Shown: positions 7,564 through 15,299 of the stretch, piece by piece
Layout of the letters: the number at the start of each line of letters is the position of its first letter
Position numbering within the stretch: the first letter of the stretch is position 1
Source: Micromonospora sediminimaris
Lineage (GTDB): Bacteria; Actinomycetota; Actinomycetes; Mycobacteriales; Micromonosporaceae
Assembly: GCA_900112325.1 (NCBI GenBank)
Contig: FOLJ01000005.1
Location: forward strand, 192,134-256,133
DNA length: 64,000 nucleotides
Reading direction: 5' to 3'
Translations under genes and position numbers: made by a program
Notes under the pieces: model-generated
The model's database searches: none
Told to the model about the DNA's origin: nothing
Seen by the model: only the letters and a program-made list of their open reading frames with translations

Positions 7564-8484
7564 CTACCTGGTGGCCGGACCGGTCGTCGGGCCTGCGCCG
7601 GTGACATTGAGGACGAGCGAGTAGACCGAGGTGGTGGCCGTCACGATCAGCACGTTGCGCTTACGGCCACCGAAGGTGAGGTTCGAGCAGATCTCGGGTA
7701 GCCGGAGCTTTCCGAGCAGGGTGCCGTCCTGGTCGAAGCAGTGCAGCCCGTCGTGGGCGGCGACCCACAGCCGACCCTCCCGGTCGAGTCGGATCCCGTC
7801 GAACGACCCGGCGTCGCATTCGGCGAGCACGCCACGGTCCCGCAGCGTCCCGTCGGGGCCCACGTCGAAGTGGCGGAGGTGCCGACGCCGGGTGTCGACG
7901 ATGAACAGCCGACGCTCGTCGGCCGAAAACGCCAGACCGTTGGGACGCAGGAAGTCGTCGGCGACCCGTTCCACCCGACCGTCGGGCGAGCAGCGGTAGA
8001 CGTGGCAGCCGTCCAGCTCCGGATCCGCCCGGTGCCCCTCGTAGTCGCTGTCGATGCCGTAGCTCGGGTCGGTGAACCACAACGAACCGTCGCTGGTCTC
8101 CACGACGTCGTTCGGGCTGTTGAACCGCTTGCCCTGCCAACGGTCCGCCACCACGGTCAGCGACCCGTCCGGCTCGGTACGGGTGACCCGGCGGTGGCCG
8201 TGCTCGCACGTCACGACACGGCCGAGGCGGTCGATCGTACGGCCGTTGGCGTAACCGGCGGGCGTCTGGAAGACGTCGCACCGCCCGGTGATCTCGTCCC
8301 ACCGCAGCACCCGGTCGTTCGGGATGTCGCTGAACAGCAGGCAGCGCCACGCGGGGGAGTACGCCGGCCCCTCCAGCCACCGTCCGCCGTCGAACAGCCG
8401 CTGCACCACGTGGTCACCGCTCACCGTCCGGAACCGCTCGTCCAGGACGTCCCAGCGGGTGGGTACGCGCTCGACCGGATTCAT
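7564..8484 (-). CDS. SMP-30/gluconolactonase/LRE-family lactonase
   Basis: A 306-residue six-bladed beta-propeller of the SMP-30/gluconolactonase family, expected to hydrolyse sugar lactones with a divalent metal. Visible family motifs are LEGPAYSPAWRCLLFSDI (metal-binding Glu in blade one), FNSPNDVVETSDGSLWFTDPSYG (Asn and Asp ligands and the WFTDP signature), RPNGLAFSADERRLFIVDT and DGIRLDREGRLWVAAHDG (metal-binding Asp). The ATG at 8484 overlaps the stop of the preceding SRPBCC gene as ATGA, so the pair forms an operon. No substrate is indicated by the neighbours. Confidence 0.9.
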   Translation of the reverse strand: MNPVERVPTRWDVLDERFRTVSGDHVVQRLFDGGRWLEGPAYSPAWRCLLFSDIPNDRVLRWDEITGRCDVFQTPAGYANGRTIDRLGRVVTCEHGHRRVTRTEPDGSLTVVADRWQGKRFNSPNDVVETSDGSLWFTDPSYGIDSDYEGHRADPELDGCHVYRCSPDGRVERVADDFLRPNGLAFSADERRLFIVDTRRRHLRHFDVGPDGTLRDRGVLAECDAGSFDGIRLDREGRLWVAAHDGLHCFDQDGTLLGKLRLPEICSNLTFGGRKRNVLIVTATTSVYSLVLNVTGAGPTTGPATR

Positions 8485-8915
8485 CGGGCACCCCCGTTGC
8501 CTGCGGCGAGGCTGGCGAAGGTCGTCGCCTCCTGCGTGAGGAGCCGCTGGGTCCGCTTGCCGTACAGCAGCTCCACCAGGCGGGCGGCCGGGCCGGCCCA
8601 GTCGATGCTCAGCCGCAGGCGGGTGGCGGAGCCCTCCGGCAGCAGCTCGTGGCTCGCCCTGGTCCGGACCCCCGGCGTACGGGCCACCCAGGTGAAGCCG
8701 GCCCCGGGCCGCCAGTCGGTGATCTCGTACGTGGCGGCGCTCAGCCCCGGCTGGCGGATCCGGAAGCGGCTGCCGACCGCCACCGGCCCGGCGTCGTCGA
8801 TTCGCCTGATCTCGTCGATGGTGGGCAGCAACTCGGCCCAGCGGTCGACGTCGCTCACTGTCCGCCAGAAGGTGGCGACCTCGGCGTCCACGTGCTGTTC
8901 GACGGCAATCGTCAT
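8481..8915 (-). CDS. SRPBCC-family (START-like) protein
   Basis: A 144-residue protein with the polyketide-cyclase/START-like helix-grip pattern. The start MTIAVEQHVDAEVATFWRTVSDVDRWAELLPTI gives the first strand, the short helices and the W-x-x-L-x-P segment. VGSRFRIRQPGLSAATYEITDWRPGAGFTW fits the central antiparallel sheet, and a long C-terminal helix follows. Such proteins bind lipid-like or aromatic ligands or act as cyclases. The function here is unknown. The ATG at 8915 is chosen because the protein fold starts there. The 4-base overlap with the SMP-30 lactonase gene suggests joint expression. Confidence 0.85.
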   Translation of the reverse strand: MTIAVEQHVDAEVATFWRTVSDVDRWAELLPTIDEIRRIDDAGPVAVGSRFRIRQPGLSAATYEITDWRPGAGFTWVARTPGVRTRASHELLPEGSATRLRLSIDWAGPAARLVELLYGKRTQRLLTQEATTFASLAAGNGGAR

Positions 8916-8967
8916 GTACCGGATGGTACGGCGGCCTCGGGTACGCGGCCCACGAGGGTTGGCGCGA

Positions 8968-9014
8968 CCGGTGGCGGCCCGGGGTCGCGTGGTCCGCCAC
9001 CGGGCCGCCACCGG
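8968..9014 (-). terminator. Strong hairpin terminator after the protease gene
   Basis: A perfect 15-bp inverted repeat (CCGGTGGCGGCCCGG and its complement) with a 17-base loop lies 6 bases beyond the protease stop codon on its transcript path. There is no U-tract. Confidence 0.65.
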
Positions 9015-9020
9015 CCGTGG

Positions 9021-10247
9021 TCAGCCGTTGTCGATCAGACTCGCGATCTCGTTGTAGATGAGGTGCGCCTTGGCGCCCTGGTTGGACGGACAGCCGCCGA
9101 GGTGGTGCAGGGCGATCACCCGGTGGCTGCTGTTCAGCACCGGTGAGCCCGAGTTGCCGCCGGAGGTGTCGCAGCTGTAGCTGATGTTCCAGGTGTTGTA
9201 GTTGGCGTTGCGGACGGTGCAGCGCGCCCCGTTCTGGGCGTTCTCGAAGATGGACAGACGCTTCGGGCTGCCGTCACCGTGCCCCGGGATGTACATCTGC
9301 GTCCCGGTGGTGGTGGCGGACGTCGCCAGGTAGAGCGTGCCGAAGCCCTGGATGGCAGCGAAGTTGTTCACCGAGAACAGGGCGTAGTCGAGCTGGCTGG
9401 AGCCACCACTGCTCACCCGGTAGAGCGTTGCACCACTGACCTTGGTGCCGGGCCCGGGGTTCGCGCCGCCGCAGGTGGCGCACTGGTAGTTGAACTGCAT
9501 CTCGCTCCCGCTGACCGCGGCCTGGGTCGAGAAGCAGTGCTTGTTGGTGAGCATGCGGTTGGTGTTGCCGACCCGCCAGGTGGTGCACATGCCGCCGCCG
9601 CTGATCAGCAGCCGGGCCACCGCGTTGCCGCGCGCGTACTCGGTGGGGTGGCTGCTCCGGTAGCAGACCACGTCGCGGCGGGCGTCGGTGCTGCACACCG
9701 ACTGGATGGAGAAGTTGTACTGGCTGATCTCCGTGCGGTCGTAGCCGCGCCAGAACCGGTCGATGGTCGCGGCGCTGCCCCGGGAGGAGCGGTTGCTGTG
9801 CAAGGTGACCACCGCCGTGTCGCCTTCCACCGACATCGCCCAGAAGCCCGGCCGTCCGTCGGTGGTGTAGTCCGCGCCGGTCGCCCGGTTCAGGTGACGG
9901 TCGTACCGGTAGCTTTCCCGGCCGTCCGGGCTCGACACGGTGACGTACTCCCCGGGAGCCAGCCGCAGCGAGCTGAAGTGCACCTTGATGTACGTGGCGC
10001 CGGGGTGCTGAATGATCTGGGTCCGGCCGGCGCGGGCGTACGACAACGAACCGTCGACGGTGCGCAGCTCACCGACGGTCGTCACACCCTCGGCCGAGAA
10101 CTGGTCCGATTCGGGTGCCCGGTCCGAGAGTGGCGTGACCGGCTGTACCGGGCCTGCCGCGGCGGGGGCCGACAGCAGGCTCAGGCCGAGTGTGCAGGTG
10201 GCGAGTGTGACGGTCACCGTACGTAGGCGGCGCAGGGCAGGTTTCAT
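9021..10247 (-). CDS. Secreted trypsin-like serine protease
   Basis: A 408-residue exported chymotrypsin-fold protease. An N-terminal signal peptide (about 1-31, ending SAPAAAG) is followed by about 160 residues of propeptide or accessory sequence. The catalytic domain shows His237 in RMLTNKHCF, Asp287 in SSQLDYALF and Ser366 in SGGNSGSPV, with several Cys pairs (for example SVCSTDARRDVVC and QCATCGG) that may form disulfides outside the cell. The pattern resembles lysyl-endopeptidase-like bacterial proteases. A GGAGGAG ribosome-binding site precedes the ATG at 10247, a good promoter lies 44-72 bases upstream, and a strong hairpin follows the stop. It appears to be a single-gene unit. Confidence 0.9.
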   Translation of the reverse strand: MKPALRRLRTVTVTLATCTLGLSLLSAPAAAGPVQPVTPLSDRAPESDQFSAEGVTTVGELRTVDGSLSYARAGRTQIIQHPGATYIKVHFSSLRLAPGEYVTVSSPDGRESYRYDRHLNRATGADYTTDGRPGFWAMSVEGDTAVVTLHSNRSSRGSAATIDRFWRGYDRTEISQYNFSIQSVCSTDARRDVVCYRSSHPTEYARGNAVARLLISGGGMCTTWRVGNTNRMLTNKHCFSTQAAVSGSEMQFNYQCATCGGANPGPGTKVSGATLYRVSSGGSSQLDYALFSVNNFAAIQGFGTLYLATSATTTGTQMYIPGHGDGSPKRLSIFENAQNGARCTVRNANYNTWNISYSCDTSGGNSGSPVLNSSHRVIALHHLGGCPSNQGAKAHLIYNEIASLIDNG

Positions 10248-10290
10248 CGTCGCTCCTCCCAGGAAGCGGAACCTGAACGATTCCTAAGCT

Positions 10291-10319
10291 TTCATACCGA
10301 AGCTGATCGATATATGCAA
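10291..10319 (-). promoter_or_regulatory. Sigma-70-type promoter of the protease gene
   Basis: On the minus strand TTGCAT (10319-10314) is followed after 17 bp by TATGAA (10296-10291), inside an unusually A/T-rich patch. The implied 5' leader is about 35 bases. Confidence 0.6.
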
Positions 10320-10389
10320 GATAATCAATGGGTAATACCGCCTCTCGGTCCGTCTGTTGACGCGGAGCCGACCTGGGTACTGGAGGCAC

Positions 10390-11253
10390 ATGTTCGACGG
10401 CTTCACCGACGAGCGGGTCGACGTGGGCGAGGTGGAACTGCGCGTCCGGCATGCCGGACGCGGCCCCGCCGTCCTACTCGTCCACGGACATCCGCGTACC
10501 GGATCGACCTGGCACCGGGTCGCCCCGAGGCTGGTGGATCGCGGGTTCGCCGTGGTCTGCCCCGACATGCGGGGCTACGGCCAGTCCGGCAAGGCGCGGA
10601 TCCTGCCGGATCACTCCCAGCAGTCCAAGCGCGCGGTCGCGGCGGACATGGTCCGACTCATGCACACACTCGGCCACTCGACGTTCGCCGCCGTCGGGCA
10701 CGATCGCGGTTGTTACGTGGCGCTGCGCCTGGCGCTCGACCATCCCGACACCGTCAGCCGACTGGTGGTCATCGACGGCGTACCCATCAGCGAGGCCCTC
10801 GCCAGGTGCGACGCGACGTTCGCCCGGAACTGGTATCACTGGTTCTTCTTCGCCCAGCCGGACAAGCCGGAACGGGCCATCGGCGCCGATCCCGACGCCT
10901 GGTACGGCGACAAGGCGCGACCGGACCGGATGGGAGTCGACAACCACCGAGAGTTCCGGCAGGCCATCCACGACCCGGCGACGGTACGGGCGATGTTGGA
11001 GGACTACCGCGCCGGCCTCGGGGTCGATCGGGCGCACGAGGAGGCCGACCGGCGGGCCGGTCGTACGGTCCGGTGCCCCACCCTGCTGCTCTGGTCGACC
11101 CGGGACGATCTGGAGGATCTCTACGGCGACCCGCTCGCCGTCTGGCGTTCCTGGGCCGACGATCTGCGCGGCCACCCGATCGAGTCCGGGCACCACGTCG
11201 CCGAGGAGAACCCCGACGACCTCACCGCCGCCCTGTGCCACTTCCTCGCCTGA
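10390..11253 (+). CDS. Alpha/beta hydrolase, haloacetate (fluoroacetate) dehalogenase-like
   Basis: A 287-residue alpha/beta hydrolase. VLLVHGHPRTGSTWHRVAPRL carries the oxyanion HG-x-P, and CPDMRGYGQSG follows. The nucleophile elbow is VGHDRGCYVALRL, so the nucleophile is Asp, not Ser, as in haloacetate dehalogenases and epoxide hydrolases. RNWYHWFFFAQPDKPE corresponds to the cap region that in fluoroacetate dehalogenase holds the halide-binding His/Trp/Tyr. SGHHVAEENPDDL supplies the catalytic His. The start MFDGFTDERVD is preferred over an upstream ATG because family alignment begins there and a GGAGG precedes it. Carbon-halogen hydrolysis is an inference, and epoxide or ester hydrolysis remains possible. 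Confidence 0.8.
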   Translation: MFDGFTDERVDVGEVELRVRHAGRGPAVLLVHGHPRTGSTWHRVAPRLVDRGFAVVCPDMRGYGQSGKARILPDHSQQSKRAVAADMVRLMHTLGHSTFAAVGHDRGCYVALRLALDHPDTVSRLVVIDGVPISEALARCDATFARNWYHWFFFAQPDKPERAIGADPDAWYGDKARPDRMGVDNHREFRQAIHDPATVRAMLEDYRAGLGVDRAHEEADRRAGRTVRCPTLLLWSTRDDLEDLYGDPLAVWRSWADDLRGHPIESGHHVAEENPDDLTAALCHFLA

Positions 11254-11440
11254 CCGCCGCGCCGCCATCACGCCTCGACGGTCAGGGCTGGTGCGGCGGC
11301 ACCGGCGTGGGTCACTCTTACGGTCAGGCTTGATGCATCGACACCCATCACCACCTCACCTGGTACCGAGACCGTCCGGCAGTCCCGCCGGACGTGCCCG
11401 AACCCGTCGGGCACCGCATCCCTGGATGTGAAGGAGCACC

Positions 11441-12544
11441 ATGAAACCGTCCCTCCGGGTCCTCGCGGCGGTGGTCGTCCTCGCGGCCCCGCTGGCCCTG
11501 ACCGCTCCCGCGCAGGCGGCCAACACACTCGCCATGCGCGGTGCCGACGTCTCCTCGCTGCAACGCAGCCTCGATCTCGGGGCCCGCTACTACAACGCCT
11601 CCGGCGCTCAGGCCGACCCCTACGACATCCTCGCCTCGAAGGGGGTCAACTACCTGCGGCTGCGCATCTGGAACAACCCGGCCAGTGGCTACAACAACAA
11701 GGCCAAGGTGCTTCAGCAGGCCAGGGTGATCAAGGCCAAGGGCTTCAAGCTGCTGATCGACTTCCACTACTCGGACACCTGGGCGGATCCGGGCAAGCAG
11801 TATCCGCCGGCGGCATGGGCCAACCACTCGCTGAGTCAGTTGCAGGCCGACGTCTACAACTACACCTACGACGTGTGCAGCGCGCTGAAGGCGCAGGGCA
11901 CCACGCCGGACGCGGTGCAGATCGGCAACGAGATCAACGTGGGGATGCTCTGGCCCGCCGGGCAGGTGGTCAACAATGACTTCGCCCCGCTGGCGAGCCT
12001 GCTCAAACGGGGCTACCAGGCCACCAAGGCGTGCCACGGCGGCACCCAGGTGTGGATCCACACGGCGAACGCGGACAGCAACGCCAACGCCCGCTGGTTC
12101 TACGACGGGATCCGGGCGCAGGGCGTCACCTGGGACGTCACCGCCTTGTCCTACTACTGCATGTGGCACGGCACGCTGGCCAACCTGTACAACGTCATCG
12201 CCGACGTGAAGGCCCGCTACGGCAAACCGGTGGTGATCGCCGAGACCGCGTACCCGTTCACCACTGCCGACGCCGACCACCAGCCGAACGTGATCCCCGG
12301 CACCGCGCGCTGCGACAACATCCCGGCCACCTGGTCCGGGCAGGCGCAGCAGTTCAGTTGGGTGCAGAACACCGCACGCAACGCCGGTGCGGTAGGCGTC
12401 TTCTACTGGGAGCCGACCTGGCACGCCGTACGCGGCAACGGCTGGGATCCGGCGGACATCAACGGAACCGGCAACGGCTGGGACAACATGGCCGTCTTCG
12501 ACTGGTCGGGGCGGGTGAACCCGCACGTGTACTGGACGCCGTGA
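11441..12544 (+). CDS. Secreted arabinogalactan endo-beta-1,4-galactanase (GH53)
   Basis: A 367-residue secreted glycoside hydrolase family 53 enzyme that cuts beta-1,4-galactan side chains of pectin. The signal peptide covers about 1-27 (ending APAQAAN). The TIM barrel opens with MRGADVSSL and has NYLRLRIWNNP, KLLIDFHYSDTWADPGKQ, the acid/base Glu164 in QIGNEINVGMLWP and the nucleophile Glu268 in VVIAETAYPF. The closing ENMAVFDWSGR-like segment is also typical. Length matches single-domain GH53 enzymes, with no binding module. GGAGCACC precedes the ATG. It is monocistronic with a hairpin after the stop. A secreted esterase and a sugar-uptake operon follow, fitting pectin or galactan utilisation. 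Confidence 0.93.
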   Translation: MKPSLRVLAAVVVLAAPLALTAPAQAANTLAMRGADVSSLQRSLDLGARYYNASGAQADPYDILASKGVNYLRLRIWNNPASGYNNKAKVLQQARVIKAKGFKLLIDFHYSDTWADPGKQYPPAAWANHSLSQLQADVYNYTYDVCSALKAQGTTPDAVQIGNEINVGMLWPAGQVVNNDFAPLASLLKRGYQATKACHGGTQVWIHTANADSNANARWFYDGIRAQGVTWDVTALSYYCMWHGTLANLYNVIADVKARYGKPVVIAETAYPFTTADADHQPNVIPGTARCDNIPATWSGQAQQFSWVQNTARNAGAVGVFYWEPTWHAVRGNGWDPADINGTGNGWDNMAVFDWSGRVNPHVYWTP

Positions 12545-12551
12545 CCGTCGT

Positions 12552-12580
12552 CCGGGCCCGGGAGTCGCCACCGGGCCCGG
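12552..12580 (+). terminator. Hairpin after the GH53 gene
   Basis: CCGGGCCCGG occurs at 12552-12561 and again at 12571-12580. Being self-complementary, the two copies can pair across a 9-base loop 8 bases past the stop. Confidence 0.5.
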
Positions 12581-12658
12581 TGGGCGGGGGCGTTCCGCGG
12601 CTCTGCGCGGATCCGGACCGGGGGCACGAACACTTGGCAAGGGATAGACCTCTGTCGT

Positions 12659-12687
12659 TTGACGTATGACGTCGTTAACGCTAACTT
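12659..12687 (+). promoter_or_regulatory. Promoter of the CBM13-esterase with putative GntR-regulator element
   Basis: TTGACG (12659-12664), 17 bp, TAACTT (12682-12687). The 17 bases starting at the -35 element match those at 15215-15231 in front of the sugar-uptake operon at 14 positions, and the 10-mer GTATGACGTC (12664-12673) recurs there as its exact reverse complement. This suggests a shared regulator, most simply the FadR-type GntR protein encoded at 14.4-15.2 kb. Confidence 0.55.
12673..12686. promoter_or_regulatory. LacI-type operator-like palindrome in the esterase promoter
   Basis: GTTAACGCTAAC (12674-12685) is a near-palindrome with a central CG and overlaps the -10 region. It fits the general LacI-family pattern TGTnAnCGnTnACA except at the outermost base on each side. 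Confidence 0.4.
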
Positions 12688-12904
12688 CGCTTCACGGGCG
12701 GGTGTTGTGGCTGCCGGGAGCCGGATTCTCCGCCGTGGTCCCGCGCCGGCCAGCCGCGACCGTGGGCGCGTCGTCGTGCTGACCGGTGGCGCCGGTGACC
12801 AGACCTTTCGCACCACCCCACGTGCTGACGCCACCACCTGACGCCGGCACATCCCCAGGGCATCCACGGCTGCGCGTGGGTGACCCCGATCGAAGGAGTG
12901 GACC

Positions 12905-14299
12905 ATGAAGGCCATCGGTGAGGCTCGTCCCGCCTCTCCACCCAGACGCGGTTGGCGGTCGGGGCTGGCCGCGGCGGCCGCCGCGGCCCTGGCGGCGAGC
13001 GCGCTCGTGGCGGTGAACGCGGCGCCCGCGGCGGCGGCGACCGTGGACACCAACGCCTGGTATGTGCTGGTCAATCGCAACAGTGGCAAGGCGTTGGACG
13101 TGTATGGTCTGGCGACGAATGACGGTGCGCGGATCAGTCAGTGGACGCGTAACGACGGGGCTAATCAGCAGTGGCAGTTCGTGGATTCCGGCGGTGGCTT
13201 CTACCGGCTGAAGTCCCGGCATTCGGGCAAGGTTCTGGACGTGTCGAACGCGTCGACCGCTGACGGGGCGGCGATCGTGCAGTGGTCGGATCACAACGGC
13301 ACCAATCAGCAGTTCCGGTTGGCCGATTCGGACGGTGGTCATGTCCGGTTGATCAGTCGGCACAGCAACAAGGTCGTCGAGGTGCAGGGTGCCTCCACGG
13401 CGGACGGCGCGAACATCGTGCAGTACGCCGACTGGAACGGCAGCAACCAGCAGTGGCAACTGGCCCGGGTCGACGGGGGCGGCCCCACGTCGCCACCGCC
13501 GAGCGGCGGCACCGGGTGCGGCAAGGCCCCGACGCTGTACAACGGCACGCACACCATCCAGAGCAACGGCAAGAGCCGCCAGTTCATCCTGCGCCTGCCG
13601 GCCAACTACAACAACAACAACGCGTACCGGCTGATCTTCGCGTTCCACTGGCGTGGCGGCACCATGCAGGAGATCTCCTCCGGTGGCACCAGCGGGAGCG
13701 CCTGGTCCTACTACGGCCAGCAGGAGCAGTCGAACAACAGCGCGATCCTGGTCGCGCCGCAGGGTCTCGGCAACGGGTGGGGCAACGCCGGTGGTGAGGA
13801 CGTCACCTTTGTCGACGACATGATCCGCCGGATCGAGAGCGACCTGTGCGTCAACCCCAGGCAGCGCTTCGCCCTCGGCTTCAGCTGGGGCGGTGGCATG
13901 AGCTACGCCCTCGCCTGTGCACGGGCCACGGTCTTCCGGGCGGTCGCCGTGATCGCCGGTGCGCAGATCAGCGGTTGCAGCGGCGGTACCCAGCCGATCG
14001 CGTACTTCGGTCTGCACGGCATCTCGGACAACGTCCTCAGCATCGGCCAGGGCCGAGGGCTGCGCGACACCTTCGTCCGGAACAACGGGTGCAACGCTCA
14101 GAACCCGCCGGAGCCGGGTGCGGGCAGCCGTACGCACATCACCACGGCCTACTCCGGCTGCCGAGCCGGGTACCCGGTGCAGTGGGCGGCCTTCGACAAC
14201 GGGCACATGCCGGGCCCGGTGGACGGGACCTACGCCGAGAGTGGCATCACCACCTGGACCAAGGGTGAGATCTGGCGCTTCTTCGCCCAGTTCTCCTGA
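12905..14299 (+). CDS. Secreted CBM13 (ricin-type lectin) plus CE1-like feruloyl esterase / PHB-depolymerase-like esterase
   Basis: A 464-residue exported protein. A long signal peptide (about 1-45, with PPRRGW and an Ala-rich core ending PAAAA) may use the Tat route. Residues about 50-190 form a ricin-type beta-trefoil with three Q-x-W/Q-x-F repeats (NQQWQF, NQQFRL, NQQWQL). A short Pro-rich linker leads to an alpha/beta hydrolase of the LpqC/PHB-depolymerase/feruloyl-esterase type at 205-464. Its Ser327 is in GFSWGGGMS, Asp375 in HGISDNV and His434 in FDNGHMPG, with oxyanion HWRGGT. Next to a galactanase, de-esterification of plant polysaccharide is more likely than polyester hydrolysis, but this is inference. 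The lectin part uses more T-ending codons than the catalytic part. GGAG precedes the ATG. Confidence 0.85.
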   Translation: MKAIGEARPASPPRRGWRSGLAAAAAAALAASALVAVNAAPAAAATVDTNAWYVLVNRNSGKALDVYGLATNDGARISQWTRNDGANQQWQFVDSGGGFYRLKSRHSGKVLDVSNASTADGAAIVQWSDHNGTNQQFRLADSDGGHVRLISRHSNKVVEVQGASTADGANIVQYADWNGSNQQWQLARVDGGGPTSPPPSGGTGCGKAPTLYNGTHTIQSNGKSRQFILRLPANYNNNNAYRLIFAFHWRGGTMQEISSGGTSGSAWSYYGQQEQSNNSAILVAPQGLGNGWGNAGGEDVTFVDDMIRRIESDLCVNPRQRFALGFSWGGGMSYALACARATVFRAVAVIAGAQISGCSGGTQPIAYFGLHGISDNVLSIGQGRGLRDTFVRNNGCNAQNPPEPGAGSRTHITTAYSGCRAGYPVQWAAFDNGHMPGPVDGTYAESGITTWTKGEIWRFFAQFS

Positions 14300-14352
14300 C
14301 CGGGCCGAGCGCGACGGCGGGTCGCGGCCTCCTGGCGGCAGTGGGAGCCAGG

Positions 14353-14371
14353 GGGTCGGGCCCGCCGACCC
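14353..14371. terminator. Small hairpin between convergent genes
   Basis: GGGTCGG (14353-14359), a 5-base loop and CCGACCC (14365-14371) lie between the convergent esterase and gntR-like genes and could end both transcripts. Confidence 0.4.
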
Positions 14372-14384
14372 GTCGTGTCCCGGG

Positions 14385-15155
14385 TCAGCGTTGCAGGCGG
14401 GCCGGCTTGCCGGAGCCGCTGCGGCGGACCACCCAGGCCTCGGTGATGTGGGTGAACATCGCCGCCGCGGCCCCTTCCGGGTCGTGGGCGGCGATCCGCT
14501 CGTAGATGCGGCGGTGCCCGCGGTTCGATGCCACACACAGGGAACGCTCGGTGCGGCCCATGTACCGGGCGGTGTTCACCACCTGGCTCTCCAGCGCCCG
14601 GACGACGCCACGGGCGATGCGGTTCCCGGACGCCTGCATGATCAGGTCGTGGAAGGCCCGGTCGTGCTCGTGGTAGGTGACGTGATCGCCGACCAGCTCG
14701 TCCATCCGGTCCACCAGGGCGCGCAGCCGGTCGAGAGTCTCCTGGTCGGCGACCCGGGCGGCGACATTCGCCATGTCGGATTCCAGCAGGCGTCGGGTGA
14801 CCACGAGGTCGTCGAGGATGGCGAGACTGTCGTCCTCGGCGATGGTGGCCCCGAGGACGAGCTCGTCGAGCATGTCCCACATCGAGGCCGGGGTGACCAT
14901 GGTGCCGGCACCCTGGCGGACCTGCACCAGCCCCTTCTCCTGGAGGATCTTCACCGCCTCTCGGACGACTGTCCGACTGACGGAGAAGGTCTCGCAGAGC
15001 ACGGGCTCCGGAGGCAGTGCCGTGCCGGACGGATGCACCCCGCGGACGATGCGTTCCACCAGCTCGGCGGTGACCGCCGTGGCGAGGTTGGTGGGGCGGC
15101 GCGCCCAGGCCGGGGCGGCCAGATTTTCCAGGGCCGTCTCCTGCGATGGCGTCAT
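14385..15155 (-). CDS. FadR-subfamily GntR transcriptional regulator of the sugar operon
   Basis: A 256-residue regulator. The winged helix at about 25-90 shows LVERIVRGVHPSGTALPPEPVLCETFSVSRTVVREAVKIL, then EKGLVQVRQGAGTMV, a textbook GntR domain. The C-terminal all-helical FCD domain (about 105-240) contains the metal/ligand-binding pattern: Asp in LLESDMANVAAR, His in YHEHDRAFHDLIMQASGN, and His in the region VASNRGHRRIYERIAAHD. FadR-type proteins with FCD domains sense organic or sugar acids. GGAGGGGG precedes the ATG at 15155. It is divergent from the sugar transport/oxidation operon, whose promoter contains a palindromic GACGTC-rich element. It probably represses that operon and perhaps the esterase. 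Confidence 0.92.
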   Translation of the reverse strand: MTPSQETALENLAAPAWARRPTNLATAVTAELVERIVRGVHPSGTALPPEPVLCETFSVSRTVVREAVKILQEKGLVQVRQGAGTMVTPASMWDMLDELVLGATIAEDDSLAILDDLVVTRRLLESDMANVAARVADQETLDRLRALVDRMDELVGDHVTYHEHDRAFHDLIMQASGNRIARGVVRALESQVVNTARYMGRTERSLCVASNRGHRRIYERIAAHDPEGAAAAMFTHITEAWVVRRSGSGKPARLQR

Positions 15156-15214
15156 GTCCCCCTCCGATTGGCTCGTCGTGCCACGACGTCCAGGGCCAGT
15201 GTACGGCGGGACTG

Positions 15215-15243
15215 TTGACGTCAGACGTCATACGAGTTACGTT
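15215..15243 (+). promoter_or_regulatory. Promoter and putative GntR operator of the sugar ABC/oxidation operon
   Basis: TTGACG (15215-15220), 17 bp, TACGTT (15238-15243), giving a leader of about 50 bases. It contains TGACGTCA followed by GACGTCATAC, symmetric sequence suited to a GntR dimer. It aligns with the esterase promoter at 12659 over 17 bp with 3 mismatches. Confidence 0.65.
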
Positions 15244-15299
15244 CTTGATCACGTTGGCTGCGGCAGGCCGTCAGCCACTCCCTTCAGAGGTGAACAACT

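Larger units (their letters stand above)
12545..12904. other. 360-bp intergenic region: terminator, promoter and regulatory sites
   Basis: There is no plausible gene here. From left to right it holds a GC hairpin after the GH53 gene (12552-12580), a promoter at 12659-12687 that includes an element also found in front of the sugar operon at 15.2 kb, a LacI-like palindrome (12673-12686), and a long leader of about 210 bases before the esterase start. Nothing recognisable as a riboswitch was seen in the leader. Confidence 0.7.
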
